From contig NZ_JAVDYB010000001.1 in the NCBI RefSeq assembly GCF_031458235.1, positions 6,204,501-6,268,500 on the forward strand: DNA of 64,000 nucleotides, read 5' to 3'. The notes under the pieces were generated by a model. It saw only the letters and a list, made by a program, of their open reading frames with translations, was not told the DNA's origin and ran no database searches. Of this stretch, positions 20,395 through 28,541 are shown piece by piece. The translations under genes and the position numbers were made by a program. This stretch comes from Catenuloplanes atrovinosus (GTDB lineage Bacteria; Actinomycetota; Actinomycetes; Mycobacteriales; Micromonosporaceae). The first letter of the stretch is position 1. The number at the start of each line of letters is the position of its first letter.

Positions 20395-20892
20395 ATGCGC
20401 AGCCCCGTCCGACTCGCCGTGCCGCTCGCGCTGACGGCCGCGGTCCTCGGCGTGCCCGGCCCCGCGAACGCCAAGGCCGACGTTTTCGTCGAGGTGAACC
20501 CGAGCACGATCTCCGCCGGCGGCGAGGTCAGCATCCGCGCCAGCTGCGAGGAGAACATCGTCGACGCGCTCGTCCGCTCGGACGCGTTCGGCGAGGCACG
20601 GGTGTCCCCGGCGTACGGCTTCCTCACCGGCGACGCGGAGATCCCCGCGGACACCGGCGCGGACGAGTACCAGGTGGAGCTCACCTGCCCCGGCGGCGGC
20701 CGCGCGATCGGCACGCTCCGGGTGGTGGCCGACACCCGCCCGTCCCAGGGCCCGGCGACCGGCTTCGGTGGCATGGCCGGCCGTGGCCCGGACGCCGGCG
20801 GCCTGGCCCTGCTCGGCGGCGGCGTGACCGCGCTGGCCGCCGGCGCCGTGCTGGCCGCGCTGTGGCTGCGGCGCCGCCGCCCGAGCCGCTGA
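20395..20892 (+). CDS. Secreted, cell-wall-type protein, probable sortase substrate
   Basis: The 165-residue protein has an N-terminal signal peptide (MRSPVRLAVPLALTAAVLGVPGPANA, cleavage after ANA), an Ig-like secreted domain of about 90 residues with two Cys, then GPATGFGG, a glycine-rich spacer, a transmembrane helix (LALLGGGVTALAAGAVLAALWL) and the basic tail RRRRPSR. This is the layout of a sortase substrate, although the sorting motif reads GPATG and not LPxTG or LAxTG. The sortase gene begins 4 bp downstream. GGGAGG precedes the ATG. Confidence 0.8.
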   Translation: MRSPVRLAVPLALTAAVLGVPGPANAKADVFVEVNPSTISAGGEVSIRASCEENIVDALVRSDAFGEARVSPAYGFLTGDAEIPADTGADEYQVELTCPGGGRAIGTLRVVADTRPSQGPATGFGGMAGRGPDAGGLALLGGGVTALAAGAVLAALWLRRRRPSR

Positions 20893-20896
20893 CCCG

Positions 20897-21595
20897 ATGC
20901 CCGGCCCTCGCTACTCCCCGCGGGCCGAACACGCCGGCGTGCGCTTTCCGCCACGCCGGCCACCGCCCCCGCCCGGCCGCGGCCCCGGCACGCTCGGCTT
21001 CCTCGCCGTAGCGCTGCTGGTCATCGGCCTGTTCGCGGTCAGCGCCGGCCTCGGCCGGCTCACCGACGTGCGACTACCGCCCCTGTTCGACCGCCCGGAC
21101 GAGCCCCCGCCGCGCGAGTTCCCCGTCCTGGACGCCAGCCGCCCCACCCGCGTGACCATCCCCGCCATCCGGGTGGAGGCCCCGGTCCGCGGCGTCGGCC
21201 TCGCCCCCGACGGCTCGATAGCCGTGCCGCCCGCCAGCGAACACGACATCACCGGCTGGTACGAGCACGGCCCCACCCCCGGCGAGTTCGGCTCCGCCGT
21301 CATCGTCGGCCACGTCGACAGCGACACCGGCCCCTCGGTCTTCCACCGCCTCCCCGACCTCCACGACGGCGACACCATCGAAATCACCCGCGAGGACCGC
21401 ACCACCGCCGTCTTCGAGGTCACCTCCGTCGAACTCTTCGACAAGACCCGCCTCCCCGTCGACCGCGTCTACGCCGACTTCACCCGCCCCCACCTCCGCC
21501 TCATCACCTGCGGCGGCCAATGGTCCGGCGGCACCGTCGGCTACCGCGACAACGTCATCGTCTTCGCCACCCTCACCGGCACCAAAGACCACTAA
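20897..21595 (+). CDS. Class F-like sortase
   Basis: A membrane-anchored transpeptidase of 232 residues: a Pro/Arg-rich cytoplasmic start, one transmembrane helix (LGFLAVALLVIGLFAVSAGL) and a sortase domain. The catalytic triad is visible as His in VIVGHVDS, Cys in LRLITCGGQ and Arg in GYRDNVIVFA. Single-domain sortases of this kind in actinobacteria are usually placed in class F (or E). It lies immediately after its likely substrate gene, probably in one transcript. Confidence 0.88.
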   Translation: MPGPRYSPRAEHAGVRFPPRRPPPPPGRGPGTLGFLAVALLVIGLFAVSAGLGRLTDVRLPPLFDRPDEPPPREFPVLDASRPTRVTIPAIRVEAPVRGVGLAPDGSIAVPPASEHDITGWYEHGPTPGEFGSAVIVGHVDSDTGPSVFHRLPDLHDGDTIEITREDRTTAVFEVTSVELFDKTRLPVDRVYADFTRPHLRLITCGGQWSGGTVGYRDNVIVFATLTGTKDH

Positions 21596-21670
21596 CCCAC
21601 CCACACCGCGCGTTCCCACTTCCGGCGCGGTCCAGCCCGCTCGCCCCGAGGGCGCAGCGGCACCTCCGGC

Positions 21671-21809
21671 GACGACCCGAGACCCCGATATTCCCGCTCC
21701 CAGCGGGGTGCGGCCCGCATGCTCCCGCGGGCAAACCTCCGGCTCCCCTCCGACTCCGCTGGCGCTCCGCTCCGGTCCGCCGATCGGAGCCGGTGTCCGT
21801 GTGGTCACC
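21671..21809 (-). repeat. 139-bp dispersed repeat, inverted twin of 45383-45521
   Basis: Read on the minus strand this segment matches 45383-45521 over its full 139 bp with about six substitutions and no gaps by hand alignment. It contains the exact core 15-mer CCCGCGGGAGCATGC (21717-21731 on the minus strand). Substitutions do not favour any reading frame, so it is probably not coding. Confidence 0.85.
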
Positions 21810-22141
21810 GAAAACCGCGGCTCCCGCCGTGCGCCTTCTCCAACGCCCCCACGAGTCCCAGCGCCCCACCACCCGCCACCGAGCCGCCGCTCCCGCGACC
21901 CGACCTCCGCCAGCCCCACACCCGCGCATCCCGCCCCGTCCCCGCCGCCCCCGTCCGCGCGGTCGCCCCGTCGGCGGCGGGCGCCTTGTCCGCGTCGATG
22001 CCCCGTCCGCCGCGGTCGCCCCGTCTGCGGCGGGCGCCCCGTCCGCGGCGATGCCCCGTCTGCGTCGGACGCCCTGTCCGCGGCGGGCGCCCCGTCCGCG
22101 GCGATGCCCCGTCCGCGGCGATGCCCCGTCCGCGTCGATGC

Positions 22142-22221
22142 CCCGTCCGCGTCGATCTAGGCCGGATTCACGTGATTGGAGATCGAACCGCGGGAATCTT
22201 CCCTAGATCGACGCGGACGGG
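22142..22221. repeat. Perfect 20-bp inverted repeat with 40-nt loop
   Basis: CCCGTCCGCGTCGATCTAGG (22142-22161) is the exact reverse complement of 22202-22221. The 40-nt loop is much AT-richer than its surroundings. Minisatellites lie directly on both sides, so the arms could derive from the repeat unit to the left plus a CGATCTAGG extension. Confidence 0.8.
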
Positions 22222-22240
22222 CGGCGGGTCGCGGGCGCGC

Positions 22241-22400
22241 GCAGGCGCACGCGGCGCGGGCACGAGCGGCACCGGGGCGCGCAGGCGCACGCGGCGCGGG
22301 CACGAGCGGCACCGGGGCGCGCAGGCGCACGCGGCGCGGGCACGAGCGGCACCGGGGCGCGCAGGCGCACGCGGCGCGGGCACGGGCGGCGCCGGGCACG
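22241..22400. repeat. 40-bp tandem repeat, four copies
   Basis: The unit beginning GCAGGCGCACGCGGCGCGGG starts at 22241, 22281, 22321 and 22361; the fourth copy diverges toward its end. It lies just downstream of the HNH nuclease gene, outside coding sequence. Confidence 0.85.
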
Positions 22401-22502
22401 AGCGGCACGGGGGCGCGGGCGGCACGCGCACCGGCGGGCGTGGGCGGCACGCGCACGGGCAGGCACGCGCACGGGCGGCGCGGGGTCCCGGGGCGGGAGC
22501 GG

Positions 22503-23048
22503 TTAGGCGGCGGCTTCGGCGTCGGGGAGGGGGATGTCGAGCCAGTCGGCCCAGCGGGGGTCGGGGAGGCGGTGGCCGAGGACGCGCCATGCCTGGCCCT
22601 TCGGGGCCGCCGGTGCGCCGCCGTGCAGGCGCCAGCCGAGCTCGGCGGGCGTTTTGTCGCCCTTGGTGTGGTTGCACTTGGCGCAGGCGGCAACCACGTT
22701 CTCCCACGCGTGCATGCCGCCGCGGCTGCGGGGGAACACGTGGTCGATGGTCTGGGCCGGGCCGCGGCAGTACGCGCAGCGCCAGCCGTCCCGGGCGAAG
22801 ATCGCGCGGCGGGACAGGCCGACGTGAGTGCGGTACGGCACACGCACGTAGCGTGTGAGGCGAATCACCGACGGTACGGGGATCTCATCCCGCGCGGAGT
22901 GGAGGATGCCGTCCCCGTCCGTGACCAGGGCGGCCTTCCCCGAAAGGACGAGAATCGCGGCTCGACGCACTGAGACGACGCACAGCGGCTCGTAGGTCAC
23001 GTTGAGCACCAACGCTCCGGAGCCCACCGTGGGTCGTATGTCAGGCAT
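22503..23048 (-). CDS. HNH endonuclease domain protein
   Basis: A 181-residue protein from the ATG at 23048 (AAGG lies 9 nt upstream; a GTG three codons earlier has no spacing). The N-terminal 85 residues (ALVLNVTYEPLCVVSVRRAAILVLSGKAALV) are typical of a family of actinobacterial stand-alone HNH proteins. The nuclease core reads RCAYCRGPAQTIDHVFPRSRGGMHAWENVVAACAKCNHTKGDKTP, with two CxxC zinc pairs and the catalytic DH. It is not near restriction genes; a DNA-processing role is likely but unproven. Confidence 0.9.
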   Translation of the reverse strand: MPDIRPTVGSGALVLNVTYEPLCVVSVRRAAILVLSGKAALVTDGDGILHSARDEIPVPSVIRLTRYVRVPYRTHVGLSRRAIFARDGWRCAYCRGPAQTIDHVFPRSRGGMHAWENVVAACAKCNHTKGDKTPAELGWRLHGGAPAAPKGQAWRVLGHRLPDPRWADWLDIPLPDAEAAA

Positions 23049-23345
23049 CGCGGTCACCCTTCTGGTCGGTCTTTCAACACTCCTTGTCGTGTTCCACCCG
23101 GGTCGGGCCGCGCGTCACCGCCCGGCCCCACGCTGGCGGATCACCAACGTCCGTGCGCCAATAGTCCCTGATAGGTGACGGAATTGCACGCACTAATCGG
23201 GGCCGACGCGTGAAGGTTAGGTGTCTCGTGCGAGGATGCGCGGTTTGATTCCACCGTCGGGGACACCCCGCGCACGGCTCTCACAGGCGGATGCGCTACG
23301 AAAGCTTCCGACACCGTTCCCGGACCGTGGAGCCCGAGTACCACC

Positions 23346-24392
23346 GTGATAGCCGCACCAGCACCCACCCCTTCGCCCAGTGTTCTCGTGCCGACCGTCG
23401 AGGCCAGCTGCGCCACCGACCGGCTGTGCAAGCAGCTGATGGATCTCGGCGTGAGCGGCTGGATAGCCGAGGGCGGCTACTGGGTGATCATCAAGCCGCT
23501 GCGGATCGTGGCGATCATCGCGATCGCCGTGCTGATCCGCTTTCTCATCGTGCGCACGATCACGAAGCTGGTCACCACCACGTCGAACACGGCGGTGCCG
23601 TCCATCCTGCGGCCGCTGCACGAGAAGGTGCCGAGCGCGCTGCTGGACGCCACCGCGGTCTTCCCGGAGCGGCGGCGGCAGCGGGCCGAGGCGATCGGCT
23701 CGGTGCTGCGCAGCTTCGTCACCGCGGTGGTGCTGGGCATCGCCATGCTGATGGTCCTGGCCGAGCTGGGCTTCGACCTGGCGCCGCTGCTGGCCAGCGC
23801 CGGCATCGTCGGCGTCGCGCTCGGCTTCGGCGCACAGAGCCTGGTCAAGGACGTGCTGGCCGGCCTGTTCATGCTCATCGAGGACCAGTACGGCGTGGGC
23901 GACACGGTCGACCTGGGTGAGGCGATCGGCGTGGTCGAGTCCGTCGGACTGCGTGTCACGACGGTCCGCGACGGCCGCGGCGTACTGTGGTATATCCGGA
24001 ACGGCGAGGTCATCCGGGTCGGCAACAAGTCGCAGGGCTGGGCGATGGTCGTGGTGGACATGCCGATCGGCTTCGTGAACAGCGAGGAGGCCACGGCGGT
24101 GCTGCGCGAGGCGGCCGCCGCGGTGGCCGCGGACCCGGAGCTGGCGACCGGCCTGCTGGAGCCGCCGGACGTGATCGGCGTCGAGCAGGTCACCGTGGAC
24201 GGCGCGGTGATCCGGACCGTGGCGAAGACGACCGCGGACGGGCAGCTGCTGGTCTCGCGGGAGCTGCGGCGGCGGCTGACCGAGGCGCTGGAGACCTCCG
24301 GCATCGCGGACCGGATCGCGGCGGCGCGGCTGTTCCCGCGCCCGGCGGCACCACCCGGCGGCACGGACGCGGGCCGCGGCGGGGCCACCTGA
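23346..24392 (+). CDS. MscS family mechanosensitive ion channel
   Basis: A membrane channel that opens under membrane tension. The 348-residue protein has an outward N-terminus, a hydrophobic helix (IIKPLRIVAIIAIAVLIRFLIV), a second (FVTAVVLGIAMLMVLAELG) and the pore helix LASAGIVGVALGFGAQSLVKDVLAGLFMLIEDQYGVGDTVD, which is the MscS signature, followed by the beta domain. It has fewer helices than large MscS relatives. The start is GTG 23346; the nearest GGAG is about 14 nt away, so initiation is uncertain. A single-gene unit. Confidence 0.92.
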   Translation: MIAAPAPTPSPSVLVPTVEASCATDRLCKQLMDLGVSGWIAEGGYWVIIKPLRIVAIIAIAVLIRFLIVRTITKLVTTTSNTAVPSILRPLHEKVPSALLDATAVFPERRRQRAEAIGSVLRSFVTAVVLGIAMLMVLAELGFDLAPLLASAGIVGVALGFGAQSLVKDVLAGLFMLIEDQYGVGDTVDLGEAIGVVESVGLRVTTVRDGRGVLWYIRNGEVIRVGNKSQGWAMVVVDMPIGFVNSEEATAVLREAAAAVAADPELATGLLEPPDVIGVEQVTVDGAVIRTVAKTTADGQLLVSRELRRRLTEALETSGIADRIAAARLFPRPAAPPGGTDAGRGGAT

Positions 24393-24427
24393 GGCACCGT
24401 TCGCCCATCGAGCGACACCGAAAATAC

Positions 24428-24510
24428 ATCGGCCGATCACCCTAGCCACATGTCGGACGATCGGGCAGAATTCACTCAGCCGAATATTCGGGGGAGTGAC
24501 ATCGGCCGAT
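24428..24510. promoter_or_regulatory. Palindromes upstream of the MFS gene
   Basis: The 10-bp palindrome ATCGGCCGAT occurs at 24428-24437 and 24501-24510, with the 12-bp palindrome CCGAATATTCGG at 24480-24491 between them. They lie 66-148 bp before the MFS start in an AT-richer gap and look like binding sites for a dimeric regulator (TetR- or MarR-type). A third ATCGGCCGAT lies at 26308-26317. No regulator gene is adjacent. Confidence 0.4.
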
Positions 24511-24575
24511 ATATTCGGTCGGGTGACGGTGTGGGGAGCAGCGATCCGTGCGGGAGCGGTCAGAGGGGTCGTCCG

Positions 24576-25853
24576 GTGACCGCGCCTGACCACGATCGCC
24601 CGGCGACGTACCGTGAGGTCTTCTCACACTTCGAGTTCCGCGTGGTGTACGGCGCGGTCGCGCTCTCCAATCTCGCCGATCCGATGGCCAAGGCCGCGAT
24701 CACCCTGCTGGTGTTCCAGCGGACCGGCTCGGTGGCGCTCTCCGCGCTGGCGTTCGCGGTCAGCTACCTGCCCTGGCTGATCGGCGGCCCGCTGCTGAGC
24801 ACGCTGGCGGATCGGTATCCGTACCGCACGGTCATCGGGGTCACGCTCGTGTTCCGGGCCGCGCTGTTCGGCGTCGTCGCGCTGTTCCACTGGCCGGGCG
24901 GGGTGCTGGTGGCGGCGCTGTTCCTGAGCACGCTCTCGGCCGCGCCGGAGCAGGCCGCCCGGTCCGCGCTGCTGCCGCGCGTGCTGCCGCGGGACCGGCT
25001 CGTGGTCGGCCTCTCGCTGGTCGGCGGCCTCAACCAGATCACCCAGATCGTGGGGTACGTGGTGGGAGCCGGGCTCACCGCGATCAGCTCCCAGCTGGTG
25101 CTGTGCATCACGGCCACGCTGTTCGCCGGCGCCGCCGCCATCGTGCTGATCGGGCTGCGCGGCTGGGCCGGCACCGGCTCGGACCAGCGCGGCGGCACGC
25201 TGCTGAGCGGCATGGGCCAGGGTTTCGGGCTGGTCTTCGGCCGGCCGGAGCTGCGGTCGATCGCGATCCTGCTGTTCTGCGCGATGTTCTTCGTGGCCGT
25301 GCCGGAGGGGCTGGCCGCGGCCTGGGCCAGCGAGCTGGTCGACGACGACGAGCGCGGCATCGCGCAGGGTTTGATCATGGCGGCGACGCCGCTCGGCTTC
25401 GTGGCCGGCAGCCTGATCGTGGGCCGGCTGGTCCGGCCGTCCCGGCGGCGCGCGCTCATCCGGCCGTTCGCGATCGTGGCGCCGCTGACGCTGGTCCCGG
25501 CCGTGCTGGAGCCGTCCGTGGCGCTCGTGGTGCTGATGGTGGCCGCCTGCGGGTTCGCGGTCGGCGGCGTGCTGCCGCCGGCGCAGGGCCTGTTCGCGGT
25601 GGTGGTGCCGGACGGGTTCCGCGCCCGGGCGTACGGCGTGATGCAGACCGGCGTGACGCTCATGCAGGGCGCGGGCGTGGCCCTGACCGGCCTGCTGGCG
25701 GAGCGGTTCCCGCTGCCCGGCGTGGTCAGCTCGTGGAGCCTGGCCGGCGTGCTGGTGATGGTGGCGGTGAGCCTGCGCTGGCCGAGCGCGCAGCGGTTCG
25801 ACGCGGCGATCGCGGCCGCGGCCGATCGGGAGCCGCAGCCCGGCCGCGTCTGA
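24576..25853 (+). CDS. MFS transporter, EntS-like
   Basis: An integral membrane protein of 425 residues with about 12 hydrophobic segments. The start at GTG 24576 (MTAPDHDRPATYREVF) is preceded by GAGGGG. The segments FRVVYGAVALSNLADPMAKAAITLLVFQRTGS and LSTLADRYPYRTVIGV are typical of the enterobactin exporter-like (EntS/YbdA) group of major facilitator proteins. The substrate is unknown; no siderophore genes are nearby. The palindromes upstream suggest regulation by a dimeric repressor. Confidence 0.88.
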   Translation: MTAPDHDRPATYREVFSHFEFRVVYGAVALSNLADPMAKAAITLLVFQRTGSVALSALAFAVSYLPWLIGGPLLSTLADRYPYRTVIGVTLVFRAALFGVVALFHWPGGVLVAALFLSTLSAAPEQAARSALLPRVLPRDRLVVGLSLVGGLNQITQIVGYVVGAGLTAISSQLVLCITATLFAGAAAIVLIGLRGWAGTGSDQRGGTLLSGMGQGFGLVFGRPELRSIAILLFCAMFFVAVPEGLAAAWASELVDDDERGIAQGLIMAATPLGFVAGSLIVGRLVRPSRRRALIRPFAIVAPLTLVPAVLEPSVALVVLMVAACGFAVGGVLPPAQGLFAVVVPDGFRARAYGVMQTGVTLMQGAGVALTGLLAERFPLPGVVSSWSLAGVLVMVAVSLRWPSAQRFDAAIAAAADREPQPGRV

Positions 25854-25912
25854 CGCGGTGGCGTCGCACACCGCGGTTCGGTGTCGGCGGCCCTCAGTGG
25901 CAGGATTGATGC

Positions 25913-26302
25913 GTGGCTACCGGTGAAGACGTGAGCTTCTACGAGGCGGTCGGCGGCGAGCCGACGTTCCGGAAGCTGGTGGACAAGTTCTACGAGGGCG
26001 TGGCTTCCGACCCGCTGCTGCGGCCGATGTACCCGGAGGGCGACCTCGGGCCCGCCTCCGACCGCATGCGGCTGTTCCTGATGCAGTACTGGGGCGGTCC
26101 GACGACGTACTCCGAGGAGCGCGGCCACCCTCGGCTGCGCATGCGGCACGCCCCGTTCGTGGTCGACGCGGCCGCGCGGGACGCCTGGCTGCGGAACATG
26201 CGCGCCGCCGTGGACGCGCTCGACCTGCCGGCCGAGCAGCACGAGCAGCTCTGGCAGTACCTGGAGCGGGCCGCGTACTTCATGGTCAACAAGATGGATT
26301 AG
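25913..26302 (+). CDS. glbO: Group II truncated haemoglobin
   Basis: A 129-residue haem protein binding O2 and other small ligands, thought to protect against oxidative or nitrosative stress or to aid oxygen delivery. FYEAVGGEPTFRKLVDKFYEGVASDPLLRPMYPEGDL, FLMQYWGGPTTYSEERGHPRLRMRHAPF (proximal His in the RMRHAPF motif) and the Trp in DAWLRNM are diagnostic of the GlbO group. The start is GTG 25913 with GGA 7 nt upstream. It stands alone between the MFS and beta-propeller genes. Confidence 0.94.
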   Translation: MATGEDVSFYEAVGGEPTFRKLVDKFYEGVASDPLLRPMYPEGDLGPASDRMRLFLMQYWGGPTTYSEERGHPRLRMRHAPFVVDAAARDAWLRNMRAAVDALDLPAEQHEQLWQYLERAAYFMVNKMD

Positions 26303-26408
26303 CGGAGATCGGCCGATCGGCTGGTTTGCCGGCAGATCGCACTTCCGGCCCCATACTGCCTCGTTGATCGGGTGAGTCCACGCCCACCCCTTCGAGAGGT
26401 ATCCCTCC

Positions 26409-27665
26409 ATGCGACGCCGTCTGTTCGCCGCGCTCGCGCTGGCCGCGTTCACCACGGCCGCCGGCATGATGCCGGCCGGCGCCGACCCGGCCCAGCCGTC
26501 CGTGGTCTCGGCCAACCCGGTCGACTACACCCCGCACATCAAGGACGGCACGGTCTGGTCGGCCGTCGTGGTCGGCGACACGGTGGTGGTGGGCGGCAAC
26601 TTCACCTCGGTGACGGACCGGACCGGCAAGCGCACGTACCCGCGCCGGCACGTCTTCGCGTTCGGCCTGCGCGACGGCGTGGTCCGCGACTTCGCTCCGC
26701 AGGTGGACGGCCCGGTGTACGCGGTCACCGCGGGCGCGGACGGCAGCGTCTACCTCGGCGGCGCGTTCAAGGCCGTCAACGGCGTGGCGCAGCGCGGGCT
26801 CGGCAAGGTGTCGCTGGCCACCGGGCGCAACGCGGCCGGCTTCAAGGCGATCATCAACTGGGGTGACGTCCGGTCGCTGGGCCTGGCCGGCGGCCGGCTC
26901 TACGCGGGCGGCACGTTCACCGCGATCAACGGCGTCCCGCGGACCGCGCTGGCCCGGATGAACCCGGCCACCGGCGCGGTCGACCGGGGCTTCGACGCGA
27001 AGCTCTCCGCCCCCGGCAAGGACCGGGCGCGGGTGGAGCACTTCGACATCTCGCCGGACGGGCGCAAGCTGGTCGCGGTGGGCGTGATCCTGCGGGCCGG
27101 CGTCAAGGACCGCACGCAGCTGGTGATGCTGGACGTGGCGGGCCCGGGCGCGGTGGTCAGCGACTGGTACACGGACTCGTTCAAGCCGAGCTGCCGGCAG
27201 GGCTTCCAGACGTACATGCGCCAGGTCAAGTTCTCCCCGGACGGCAGCTACTTCGTGGTGGTCACCACCGGGCGGGAGAACCACCGGCAGAAGCTCTGCG
27301 ACACCGCCAGCCGCTGGGAGACCGCCGGTTCCGGCCGCCGCGTGCCGACCTGGCAGAACCACACCGGCGGCGACTCGCTCTACGCCGTCGCGGTCACCGG
27401 GAGCGCGGTCTACGTCGGCGGGCACCAGCGCTGGATGAACAATCCGGGCGGCCACGAGTACGCCGGTCCCGGCGCGGTCAGCCGGGAGGGTATCGCCGCG
27501 CTCGACCCGCGCACCGGCCGGGCGCTGCCGTGGAATCCCGGCCGGGACCGCGGCGTCGGCGTCCGCTCCTTCGTCTCGACCAGCGCCGGCCTGCTCGTCG
27601 GCTCCGACACCACCCGCCTCGCCGGCGAGTACCACGGCCGCATCGGCCTGTTCCCCCGCCCCTGA
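26409..27665 (+). CDS. Secreted beta-propeller protein (delta-60 repeat type)
   Basis: A 418-residue exported protein: signal peptide MRRRLFAALALAAFTTAAGMMPAGA, then repeating blades of the form VVVGGNFTSV, VYLGGAFKAVNGV, LYAGGTFTAINGVPRTALARMNPATGAVD. These G-G-x-F-t-x-v-n-G repeats are the delta-60/DUF5122 pattern and predict a beta-propeller. Two Cys in the middle may form a disulfide. It has no membrane anchor or sorting motif, so it is probably released or loosely bound. GAGAGGTATCCCTCC precedes the ATG. Function unknown. Confidence 0.8.
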   Translation: MRRRLFAALALAAFTTAAGMMPAGADPAQPSVVSANPVDYTPHIKDGTVWSAVVVGDTVVVGGNFTSVTDRTGKRTYPRRHVFAFGLRDGVVRDFAPQVDGPVYAVTAGADGSVYLGGAFKAVNGVAQRGLGKVSLATGRNAAGFKAIINWGDVRSLGLAGGRLYAGGTFTAINGVPRTALARMNPATGAVDRGFDAKLSAPGKDRARVEHFDISPDGRKLVAVGVILRAGVKDRTQLVMLDVAGPGAVVSDWYTDSFKPSCRQGFQTYMRQVKFSPDGSYFVVVTTGRENHRQKLCDTASRWETAGSGRRVPTWQNHTGGDSLYAVAVTGSAVYVGGHQRWMNNPGGHEYAGPGAVSREGIAALDPRTGRALPWNPGRDRGVGVRSFVSTSAGLLVGSDTTRLAGEYHGRIGLFPRP

Positions 27666-27709
27666 TCGCCGCCCGCGGCACTCGGCTGGGGCACCGCGTC
27701 GGTCGCGGC

Positions 27710-27830
27710 TCGCCCCGGCCCGGCCGGAACCGGCTCCGACGCGGCGGCCGGAGCGGCGGCGCAGGCCGCCGCGGGTTTGCCCGCGGGAGCATGCCCGGCG
27801 TGACCACGCCGGGAGCGGGAAAGGGAAAAG
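27710..27830 (+). repeat. Dispersed repeat core CCCGCGGGAGCATGC, divergent long copy
   Basis: The exact 15-mer is at 27780-27794. It is preceded by GGAACCGGCTCCGAC and GGTTTG and followed by CCGGGAGCGGGAAA, the same order as in the 139-bp copies, but the flanks have diverged. It fills the gap between two convergent genes. Confidence 0.7.
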
Positions 27831-27837
27831 GGTTGGG

Positions 27838-28410
27838 TCAGAGGAGTGCGCCCTCGTCGTGGAGCCAGTCGACGAAGGAGGTGGCGACGGCCGCGCCGCA
27901 GTCGAGCATCTCGACGAGGAGGGCGTCGTGGGCGCCGGCGCCCAGCGGGACCTGGAGCTCCGCGTAGATCGGGAGTTGGCCGCGCTCGGTCGGGTCGCCG
28001 ACGTACGCCTTACAGAAGCGGCGGGTGTGGTTCCACTCGTTGACCACGCGGTATGCCCGGTCGGCCCAGTCCGGGGGGACGGTGGAGTGCGGGCGGGCGC
28101 GCATCACGAGGATCTCGTCGTCGGGGCCCTCCAGCGTGAACAGCACCGCGTGCCGCTCCCACATGGCGAGCAGGCTGCCGTCGCCGTCGGCGAGGTAGCG
28201 GATGTCGAGCATGTCGAGCGCGTCGCCGACCCGGCGCAGCGTCACGGGCGCGACCGCGGGCGCCAGCTCGACGGTGGGGACTAATCTCTCCGGTTCGCGC
28301 TGAGCAGGCGGGGTGACTCCCACCCGCACCTTGCTGTCCGTCGACGTTCCCCCTCGGGACTCCGGCTCGCCGCCACCGGCGTGACCGGGGCGCCATGACC
28401 ACCACGGCAT
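27838..28410 (-). CDS. YbjN domain protein
   Basis: A 190-residue soluble protein. Residues 60-190 (VTLRRVGDALDMLDIRYLADGDGSLLAMWERHAVLFTLEG, RAYRVVNEWNHTRRFCKAYVG, AELQVPLGAGAHDALLVEMLDCGAAVATSFVDWLHDE) fit the YbjN/type III secretion chaperone-like fold common in actinobacteria, where the proteins are uncharacterised. The first 45 residues are poorly conserved in type; a later start such as the GTG coding VGVTPPAQRE is possible. It is on the same strand as the conserved protein gene upstream, with 131 bp between them. Confidence 0.75.
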   Translation of the reverse strand: MPWWSWRPGHAGGGEPESRGGTSTDSKVRVGVTPPAQREPERLVPTVELAPAVAPVTLRRVGDALDMLDIRYLADGDGSLLAMWERHAVLFTLEGPDDEILVMRARPHSTVPPDWADRAYRVVNEWNHTRRFCKAYVGDPTERGQLPIYAELQVPLGAGAHDALLVEMLDCGAAVATSFVDWLHDEGALL

Positions 28411-28541
28411 CGCTTGCGCACCTCACTCCCCAGCGGATCCGGCCGCCTACGTTGCGTTGGACCCGAGGCCCGACGCTACCCGGATCGTCGCCTGAGGTCA
28501 TCCCCCCAACGCCCGCACAAAACCAAACGGACCATCAAGCA

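Larger units (their letters stand above)
21596..22502. other. Gene-free repeat region
   Basis: No gene could be supported. The region contains, in order: a 139-bp element (21671-21809) that is the inverted twin of 45383-45521; an 18-bp GATGCCCCGTCCGCG-type minisatellite (about 21985-22155); a perfect 20-bp inverted repeat (22142-22221); and a 40-bp tandem repeat (22241-22400). Open frames on both strands are GC-driven. Confidence 0.6.

Noticed and set aside
21708-22858. Long overlapping frames in the 21.6-22.5 kb repeats
   Set aside because: Arg/Pro-rich translations of minisatellites without start signals; substitutions between the 139-bp copies do not favour any frame.
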